From assembly GCF_029633865.1 (NCBI RefSeq), contig NC_079223.1, positions 9,123,736 through 9,187,735 on the forward strand: a DNA stretch of 64,000 nucleotides, written 5' to 3'. This DNA is from Lampris incognitus (taxonomy: Eukaryota; Chordata; Actinopteri; Lampriformes; Lampridae). Position 1 is the first letter of the stretch; every line of letters starts with the position of its first letter. Position numbers and translations under genes: made by a program. Shown piece after piece: positions 57,301-64,000 of this stretch. The notes beneath the pieces are model-generated. The model was not told where the DNA came from. It saw only the letters and a list, made by a program, of their open reading frames with translations, and searched no databases.

Positions 57301-59316
57301 GTCATGCCTCGCTCTTCCAGCAGACTACGTGGCGCCTCCTTCAACAATGCTCACAACTTGTTTTGTAAACAGTCAAATACTGTGCCCGGAACTTTTCTCT
57401 CACTGGCTCTCAATATTTAAAGCTACCCACCCACACACGCGTTAGCTAAAGTTATTACTCCTTCACCGGGATTCCTTGCAGGCTGACATGAGCTTAACTC
57501 CGAACGATGTCGTGTCTGACAAATACTGTGCCAAATGTACAATGGCGTAAAATTCACAGTTGAATAGAGTTTAAAATTGTTCACTGTCTCTACTCTTTTT
57601 TTCTTTTCTTTTTTCAAAAACAGTCTGTTTTTTTTTTCCCTGGTATTTATTTTAATGTAGGCCTACTGGCCAAGAAACGTCAAATAACTTTTTCGCCCAA
57701 ATATATTTTTCGATATACAAGCGGTATAGTCTTCAGTTTGTTAAAGTAAATTATTGTTTTCTTCTGTGACACACCAGCTGACCTGAGTGACGACGGGCAG
57801 ATGGCAAAAAGGAAAAAGCAGCTCTTCATTCCTTACAGAGACTCCGTGCTGACATGGCTCCTAAAAGACAGCCTGGGGGGGAACTCCAAGACTATCATGA
57901 TAGCAAGTAGGTCCATCTGAACTTGGTTAACGCTGCCATTTTAAACCATTGTCAGGTAGCCGTTAGAACAGTGTTTCTCAACCCTGTCCTCAAGGAACCC
58001 CTATCCTGCATATTTTCTTTGCAACCTGTTTGTAGTTATTCAACCAATCAGCAATGGATTTTGTCAGATGTTGCACACCTTGCATAATTAAGTGCTGCGA
58101 GATGATTGGTCGAGTAAGTACAAGCAGGGCTACCTATGCAGGGTTACAATGAAAATCTGCAGGATAGGGGGTCCTTGAGGACTGGGTTGAGAAACACTGC
58201 GTTAGAATGTTCCCAGTTGTTTTTTTCCTCATCAGCAAGTTAAGGTGTACTTAAAGTTGGTGTTGAGCTGTCGCACTGTATCTGACACAGTGAATAGTCC
58301 TTTACAATGTCATACCCCACCACTTTTGCTCAACCCACGGTCATTCCTCTCGGGGTGATGGCAGCTATTTCTCCAGCTGACGTGAACTACGTGGAGACCC
58401 TGAGCACGTTGCGTTACGCCAGCCGAGCCAAGAGCATTGTGAACTCACCCGTGGTGAATGAAGATGGCAGCGTAAGGGTGATTCGAGAACTGCAGGCAGA
58501 GATCGCCAAGCTCAGAGGGATGGTGGAGCAAGCCAGCCAGGTCTGCCGTATTTTTTTTTAAATATATATATATGGGCATTTACAGGTCACACACTTGAAC
58601 CTTGCATAAAAGGTCGTTGTACATTGCGCAGTATTTTTATATTTTTGGGTTTTTTTTGTAGGATTGGTTTAGGGAGGCCATAATGGGGTCTACTTTTCTC
58701 TGTTTTTTCCTCAGGCTCACCATCAGAACCAGTCGGCCAGTTTGAAGGTAGAGGAGAGGCTGGCTGAGAATGAAGCGAAGGTGAGTCTTCATATCCTGAG
58801 CATGGAGCAGTAGTATTAATGTTCCCCAATATTGGGTGGCATGGTGGCCCAGTGGTTAGCGTTGTCACCTCACAGCAAGAAGGTCCTGGGTTTAAACTCC
58901 AAGGTTGGACAACCTTGGAGGTCATTCCAGGTCGTCCTCTGTGTGGAATTCGCATGTTGTCCCTGTGTCTGCGGTGGGTTTTCTCTAGGTGCTCCAGCTT
59001 CCCCCACCATCAAAAAGACATGCATGTATGTTAGGGTAAATACTCCTGTCTGTGCCCCTGACCAAGGCAATGAGGAAAAAAACTGGAGTTGGTCTGCGGG
59101 TGCTGCATGGCGGCTGCCCACTGCTCCCAGCTACACAGTTAGGATGGGTTAAATGCTGAGCAGAATTTCCCCACAGGGATTAAATATAGTATATCAAAAT
59201 CAAAAAAACAAAAAAAAAATCAAAAATATCAACAATGATCCATTCAATTGTGTTAGGTTGAAGAGCTGAGTAAGGAGCGGACCAACAAGTGGTGGGAGAC
59301 TGAGAATATTATGAAG
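44694..59316 (+). CDS. kif16b: KIF16B-like kinesin-3 motor gene, exons 1-12 (continues past window)
   Basis: Plus-end-directed microtubule motor; KIF16B moves early endosomes through a C-terminal PX domain that would lie beyond the window. Exons: 44694-44740, 45474-45537, 45638-45754, 46037-46153, 47337-47434, 54983-55098, 55212-55354, 55704-55872, 57778-57906, 58365-58540, 58715-58780, 59257-59316; all phases fit, giving 434 residues. Start [21 protein letters not shown]-loop [13 protein letters not shown]; switch [12 protein letters not shown]; switch [11 protein letters not shown]; then [30 protein letters not shown] and the neck ([35 protein letters not shown]). The matches to remembered KIF16B (ADLS..., [20 protein letters not shown]) are closer than to STARD9/KIF16A, so KIF16B is preferred. 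Intron 5 is 7.5 kb of mostly repeats. Confidence 0.9.
44770..45262 (-). mobile_element. LINE 3'-end fragment (C-terminal zinc knuckle)
   Basis: Minus-strand frame 45270-44944 reads [20 protein letters not shown] followed by [10 protein letters not shown], a C-terminal knuckle seen in several fish LINEs, then a 3' tail with CCAATAAAGCATC at 44775. Clade not certain. In kinesin intron 1. Confidence 0.6.
45286..45405. repeat. CT-rich microsatellite
   Basis: (CT)n grading into CTGTGTCTCT repeats in kinesin intron 1. Confidence 0.9.
46209..46363. repeat. Perfect hairpin flanked by a 45-bp direct repeat
   Basis: CATGGATGTATTATAG and its exact complement, separated by 5 bases, form a hairpin at 46278-46314. 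On each side lies a copy of CAGATC..CA.AGRGATCACATC.GGTCCTAGA..GCCC. In kinesin intron 4; 46364-47336 shows no other feature. Confidence 0.75.
47588..48185 (+). mobile_element. Penelope-like element, short copy B with inverted termini
   Basis: Left terminus AAAGTTGAATCAGTTCATCT, right terminus CCAGATGAACTGATTCAACT are inverted copies of each other. Between them is the last part of the GIY-YIG frame ([20 protein letters not shown]-like) and GGGTGGGGACACCTGCAGTC. In kinesin intron 5. 48186-49371 shows no feature. Confidence 0.8.
50699..51115 (+). mobile_element. tRNA-derived SINE (GGGCGTCCGGGTAGCG family) inside PLE copy C
   Basis: Starts GGGGCATCTGGGTGGCATGG, B box GGTTCGAATCC near 50754, body CCGTGTCTGCGGGTGGGAAG, ends GGATCGGCAGAGGGGGTGGA and TACAATTGGGGTGAAAAGGG. 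Same family as 29415 and 31975. Confidence 0.85.
51535..51910 (+). mobile_element. LINE 3' end inserted in PLE terminus
   Basis: Frame 51535-51726 ends in [18 protein letters not shown], the C-terminal signature of a jockey/CR1-group LINE, followed by its untranslated tail. It splits the PLE sequence between CAACTATTCCCA and CACTTAGATGAGTG. Confidence 0.6.
52011..52262. other. Intron sequence, nothing recognised
   Basis: Unique-looking AT-rich part of kinesin intron 5. Confidence 0.4.
52271..52884. mobile_element. hAT-like MITE, 614 bp
   Basis: Ends AAGTGGTGGCTGGCCAG and complement CAGTGGTGGCTGG, with a CATTTCCC/CATTTCAC 8-bp target duplication. Non-coding body with GGGGCGCC motifs, a common fish hAT derivative. 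Confidence 0.75.
53555..54005 (-). mobile_element. UnaL2-type L2 LINE 3' end
   Basis: Left tail TTACATTACATTACAGTCAT with TTTTATCCAAAGCGACTTAC is the complement of the UnaL2 3' stem-loop and (TGTAA)n. The minus-strand frame reads [20 protein letters not shown] then [13 protein letters not shown], the L2 C-terminus. 52885-53554 shows no other feature. Confidence 0.75.
54035..54775 (+). mobile_element. Composite non-autonomous retroelement with GGAAGATGGCG head (copy 1)
   Basis: Begins near GTGTGGGAAGATGGCGATGC, contains two related monomers (CTGGCTGGGAGAGCT..., CTAAGCTAACTGCTAGCCCA and GACCAGCAGTTCTGA each occur twice) and ends in a LINE-like tail (CACTGCTGTGGGCTGGGGGA to GACAAAGTGTTTGTGATTCT). 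No long frame with meaning. A minus-strand copy is at 63106-63845 and a tail-only copy at 35840-36050. Confidence 0.65.
56148..56495 (+). mobile_element. tRNA-derived SINE, complete copy without GT expansion
   Basis: ATGGTGGCGCAGTGGTTAGC head through GTTTGCATGTTCTCCCCATG core and CCAGTGACTGCTGGGATAGG to a GGATGGATGG tail. In kinesin intron 8. The rest of 55873-57777 holds an (ATC)n run near 57048 and no recognisable gene. Confidence 0.85.
57969..58199. mobile_element. hAT MITE, 231 bp, perfect 8-bp target duplication
   Basis: Ends CAGTGTTTCTCAACCCTGTC and complement CAGTGTTTCTCAACCCAGTC, CGTTAGAA on both sides (57961-57968, 58200-58207). In kinesin intron 9. Confidence 0.9.
58838..59225 (+). 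mobile_element. tRNA-derived SINE, second subfamily
   Basis: Same head as the other SINEs (GGTGGCCCAGTGGTTAGCGT) but a different 3' part: GTCTGTGCCCCTGACCAAGG, GGTTAAATGCTGAGCAGAAT and an A-rich tail. In kinesin intron 11, 58 bp after exon 11. Confidence 0.8.
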
Positions 59317-60040
59317 GTGTGTTCAGATAAATGTTAGTTATGCGTTGAAATGGTTCCATTTACACCATATTGTCAAGACATTTCCTTGCCCCGCCAACCC
59401 CCTTCTAAGTAGCTGAAGCATTTAAAAGTGTGGGATCAAGAAAAACCAACCAAAGACTGAATTCATACCTCTGTGGCATTTACATAGATTTTTGGTCTTT
59501 TTTTTCCTGTTCGCTCAGTATTTGAGGCTGTGTCTGTCACAGGCACACAGGTGGCTCTGTGTAACCCCTGCTTCGGGACCCGGTCTGGCTAGCTCCAGAG
59601 AGGTTTAGCAGGCGATGCTGGAAATACTAGCGCTGTTCATTGTCAGTTTTTGGCTGTCATTTTACACCATCCTCTTGTGAAATGTATGAATTAAAATGAA
59701 GACAAGCGATGACAGAGCTTTTAAGTAAATATCTTGGGGCCAGTTTAATGTTAATAAGCTTAACTCAGAAAAGCACAGCATTTTCTTTTTCAGCAGTAGT
59801 GGGGAGTATTAAATCTTTTAAGGTGTTTCACTTCAGAGTGGAACGGTGGCGCAGTGGTTAGCACGGTCGCCTGACAGCAAGAAGGTCCTGGGTTCGAGCC
59901 CTGGGGTAGTCCAACCTTGGGGGTCGTCCTCTGTTTCGAGTTTGCATGTTCACCCCATGTCCAGGTGCTCCAGTTTCCTCCCACAGTCCAGACACATGCA
60001 GGTCAGGTGACTTGGCCATACTAAATTGTCCCTAGGGGTG

Positions 60041-60127
<87 letters not shown>

Positions 60128-63105
60128 GGCCCTGTGATGGCCTGGCAGCCTGTCCAGGGTATCTCCCCGCCTGCCGCCCAATGACTGCTGGGATAGGCTC
60201 CAGCATCCCTGCGACCCTGAGAGCAGGATAAGCGGTCTGGATAATGGATGGATGGATGGATGTTCCGCTTCTGTTTCCGTTCTTTCAATCTTATACTGTT
60301 AATCATGATGGGAAACCATGGCTAAAATAAGTGACGGATCTGTCATAAATTTGTTGCAAATTAGATTTTCAAGGTCCATATTTGCACTTTTAATGTACTC
60401 CACATGTAATCTTATCCTTAGCATGTGCAATATAAATGTTCAGTTGTGCTACTGTTGCTTTACTGAGTTCAAGGTCACAAAGGAATAGAAGTGGGATGGT
60501 TACCTCATTCATTTTAACCCCACCGTTCAGTTGCTGAGGTGCTTTGCCACTTTCAGTTCCGGCATCCCACCAGCTGGTGTCACTGCAAGTCTTCTGAACT
60601 GCCTCAGCTACTTCAGAGACCTGGAAAAGGGTAATTTAAGTGGAAGTCAACCAACCTCGTGTTTACATCTAATTTTACAGCAATTTGGATGGGAACGGCG
60701 TCCAACGGCCAACAGTCTTCAGAGCTGGTGTAATGATTCTGAAGTTAACACATGACGGTGTTTAGGAGAGTCGCTCATCCCGTCTGGTTTCTCTGAGGTC
60801 GAGACAGAGCTGAAGCATCCTTGCGGTGTCCGCCGCTAAAGGCCTCTGCGGGCCAGCCCAGAGTTCACACTCGACTTTTTTTTTTCTTTACCTCAGGACA
60901 TCTGTTGAATATGTGCCCAAGTTCTGCAGCATCACCCCCGAATCTCATCGGTCTGACGCCTCTAATATGCCCCCCCCCCCCCAAATAATCTGCCTGCTGC
61001 ATTATTCATTGAGCTACAGAGCATGTCAATCATCGTGCCCTCTGACTGGGCTGACATAATGTCTGTCTCCAGCTGTTGAGGATTTGCCACATCGTTTTTG
61101 CACAGCTTTTGAACTGAGGCTTTGAAACGGTCGTATGTCAGAAGATGTCGCAACATGGATTTAGGATTTCCTTAATTACTGGAGCAATAACTCGGGTTCC
61201 ATTATTGGTGCCCTTTTCTTTTAATGCTTGTGGTTAAATTTAACGGTGTAACAATATCCAAACACCTGACCCTGTTGTGGACTTTTCATGCAGTATCTTA
61301 GGGAATTGAAATTTGTATGTTCGGTAGCAGTTTGACATTTAGGGGCAACAACAGCCTCTGAATTTAATTCGTCATAGCAAAGTCGGGCTCATTAGCAGCT
61401 GTCAGAGCTGATAATTAAGAGCACCTGATATTGACACCCGGGCCTTTCTGCCTGTCGGGCATGTTAAAGAGGCCGTGTTGTAGATCCTCGCTTGCGTGTT
61501 CACGTGGACAGGACGTTGTACTGCGAGACGTTGTCCACCTCTACGGGCCGAGATGAGTCGCCAAAGCAGCGTGGCTTCTCTGGGGCCGTGCCCGTCCATG
61601 GAGAGACGCCTGTTATGATTCACGATGCAGCGTGACACCTAGGCTGAAAGGCCACTGTACTGGTGACTGGCTGGCAAACCGATGTTGTCGTATCTCAAAG
61701 TGTTTGATGAATGGCTTTATAGATTTGACATTTGTCTTCCAGACCTGCCCATTTGCATTCTGCATGGGGGAGAAATGGTAAGTGGGGTTCATGTGTGGAA
61801 TGCTGCAGAGGCATTAGAGGCAGGGTCTGGGTCTGTTCAACACAGCCAAGTGCATCCATCCGCCATTTCGTATTGCCTACTTCTGGAAAAAGAAAAATCA
61901 ACAATTTGACATTGAGTAGTGTACAGGTTGACATAGAAACCTAAAATCCAGTCAAATTTCTCATTTTTTTTGTTGTTGGTTGGTTTGCTTTGAATGATTG
62001 CCCTGATATGACCACCCTGCCATGTTGTCTGACAGATGTGTCGCACAAAACATGTTGTACATCTCGTGTTTATCACACATCGGTTGTGTATTAAGAGCAG
62101 TCTTCACGTTGTCAAGGAGGGTATGTATATTTCACTGGTTGCGTCTTTTGATTCTCTCGCTTAGAGTTAGATTAAATTTCATGGTCGGGCTGCGAGCAGG
62201 CAAGCTGACCAAGAACGGTGTAAGCGGAATTTGAATTCTCCATCCGAGGCAGATTTGGAATGCAAAGTTATTCATCCTCAGCTTCCTAGATTGGTTACCG
62301 GGCATGTGGGAAAGGCGAGGCAATTAATATGAGATGGATTCCAGAGCGGCCTCTTACCAAACCGAGACAGCAACAGATTGAGAGAACAAAAAAGGCAAGA
62401 AAGAGGGTAAAGTGAAATGTTGTTCCACCGCGCGGACACAACGCGCGCACACCCGCATGCATGTGTACACACTCAAGAGCGCATTTACACACACCTACAC
62501 ACCTTGTGTTTGCAGTGCCGCTGCTGCAGGATTGGGTTGCATTCTCCTGCCCTTGGCCTTTATTTGGGCTCCCCTTTATAAAGCGGTGTGGTGGGAGATA
62601 ACCTCTGTTTCAGGGAGAGAATGTGAACCGAAGCGTCGGTTTGATCTCGGCAGGTTTTTGTTTTTGTTTTTTTATTCCCCGGCAGTTAAAACTTGCATTT
62701 CAGCATCGGTGGACCCCATACGCCCTGAGTCGAGCAGCGTTTAATCTCTCATCAGCTGTTATAGATCATATTCCAACATTATTGCATCCTGTGAAGTTTA
62801 ATCATTTGTTCCGGCGTTACCCTTGATGCATCACTGTGAGTTGCCTCTGAATACTCCAGGATCATTTTGTGACTTTATATTAATTGCATTTTCAGTGACA
62901 TCCATAATGATGCTGGTTCACATAATGGCGAATGCTAGTCGCAGGTGTCGCTTCTGCTAACAAAGATTGAAACCCCCTTGTTAAAAGGTTGTTTGCATGC
63001 CAGTATGCTAAACTGTGCTGTTCAATTCCACAGTCTTGAATTTGAAGATGAATGTCGTGTCTACCTGAAGAGTTGGTTCAGTTGCACATTTGCAGCTCTG
63101 CAAAT
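59317..63105. other. Kinesin intron 12 (partial): SINE only, no exon seen
   Basis: No sequence like the next KIF16B exons (the post-motor FHA region) was found in any plus-strand frame. Apart from the SINE at 59836-60265 the stretch looks unique, AT-rich and non-coding. Confidence 0.5.
59836..60265 (+). mobile_element. tRNA-derived SINE with long GT microsatellite
   Basis: Head GGTGGCGCAGTGGTTAGCAC, B box GGTTCGAGCCC, core, then (GT)n from 60041 to 60126 and the usual 3' part to GGATGGATGGATG. Same arrangement as 25826-26430. Confidence 0.85.
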
Positions 63106-63845
63106 CAGGAATCAGGAGCAATTTATTGTCATGTCTGCCATGTACGTGTGTGCAAAAAAGAAACCAAATTTTGTTTTACCCAGCCCATAGCAGTGCAACA
63201 CAAAAGATACAAACACGTGTCCGAAAATGTCCAAAAACGACACCACCAAAAACATACAAAAAACACTAACAGTTAACAACACAGTCCACTCAGTGCAACA
63301 CAGTCCAAAAACTCCACTGTCCAGAGAACGAACGCCAGCCAGGATTACTGTCGGAACTGCCAGTCTGCATGGGCTAGCATTTAGCTTAGCCTGCCCCGCT
63401 TCCACGTCCTGTCAGACCGCCCTTGGTGCTTCCTCTTTGGGTGAAGCTCCAGGCAGGGTCATGGTCCTTGGGCCCATCAGATGCAGCAGACCAGGCTCTC
63501 CCCGCCGATCCAACGCCAGCTCTCCCAGCCAGACGCCTTCGACACACCTCCCCCGCACTCCACACGACGACACAGATGCAGACAAAAACACTGCAAAGTC
63601 GAACCGAGGTGAGGCCACCGCCAGACCGCCTGCGTCCCTGGGCCCACGGGACGCAGCAGACCAAGCTGTTTTAGTCCAACGCCAGCTCTCTCAGCCATTA
63701 GACGAAAAAAAAAAATCAAACGACAAAATAAAAACTTCACACGATGACACAAACTTAGACGTCGACATGGACAAAGACACTGTAGTCGGTACTGGGTGAA
63801 GCCCCTGCAGACTTAGAGTTCACGCCGCCATCTTCCCACACCGCA
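63106..63845 (-). mobile_element. Composite non-autonomous retroelement with GGAAGATGGCGGC head (copy 2)
   Basis: Minus strand starts GGTGTGGGAAGATGGCGGCG near 63840, carries the same duplicated monomers as 54035-54775 (GGCTGGGAGAGCTGGCGTTG; CTAAGCTAAATGCTAGCCCA) and ends in GACAATAAATTGCTCCTGAT at 63106. The last 155 bases of the window show nothing recognisable. Confidence 0.65.
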
Positions 63846-64000
63846 AGCTCAGTTGTCATCCCCACCAAATTTATTGTACATATCTCAGCTATTAAGAATA
63901 GCTGGAGAATTTAAAAAACGGACAATAACATGTGATCTAGGTCGTGGCAAAGAAGCTAAAGGGTTCGGTTATGTGTTTAGAGAAGGAAGACGGCGTTTCT

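Noticed and set aside
59317-63105. Further kinesin exons
   Set aside because: No plus-strand frame matched the remembered post-motor KIF16B sequence; small frames lack good splice sites and family signal.

Overview
The window is nuclear DNA of a ray-finned (teleost) fish. Host genes have short exons with GT-AG introns, and the intervening DNA is packed with fish-typical repeats: L2/UnaL2, RTE-like, Rex1/CR1-like and Tx1-type L1 LINEs, Penelope-like elements, tRNA-derived SINEs, hAT and Harbinger DNA transposons, and Ty3/gypsy and Ty1/copia fossils. There are six intact-looking protein genes. Exon edges were set by splice dinucleotides, reading phase and remembered family sequences; nothing was aligned by machine.

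Region 1 (1-18356) is a tandem amplification. One block holds a type-2 cystatin gene (minus strand), a flank with a Penelope-like terminus, an RTE-like LINE, a Tx1 LINE fragment and broken pieces of an epoxide hydrolase gene. It is present twice in full (about 1814-7297 and 7298-15897) and once in part (15898-18356). The three cystatins (2152-2980, 7636-8452, 16238-17054) keep open three-exon structures but differ at the inhibitory loop: copy 1 reads QVIAG, copies 2 and 3 read QVDDG. A fourth copy of the flank (23515-24245) lies upstream of the functional epoxide hydrolase gene.

Region 2 (18357-23500) is a stack of nested transposons: a hAT element cut by a Rex1/CR1-like LINE, a copia fossil carrying a CCAAT-rich 16-bp minisatellite and a solo LTR, followed by a gypsy remnant and small inverted-repeat elements.

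Region 3 (25140-33430) is EPHX1 (microsomal epoxide hydrolase, plus strand, nine exons). It is tail-to-tail with MAD2L1BP/p31comet (minus strand, three exons, 34338-43771). MAD2L1BP is head-to-head with a KIF16B-like kinesin-3 gene (plus strand, exons 1-12 from 44694, continuing past the window). The roughly 920 bp between the last two start codons is probably a shared promoter. The introns carry SINEs, MITEs, three Penelope-like copies, a Harbinger derivative, and a Tx1 LINE with several later insertions.

The most unusual item is a 410-bp miniature LTR retrotransposon (TRIM-like) at 42736-43145. It has 157-bp LTRs, an 18-base match to the tRNA-Leu(CAA) 3' end as primer site, a polypurine tract, a 4-bp target duplication, and a tRNA-like A-box/B-box/T-arm module inside each LTR. 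A 104-bp solo-LTR-like insert (37386-37489) and a 236-bp insert (42396-42631) carry a similar module.
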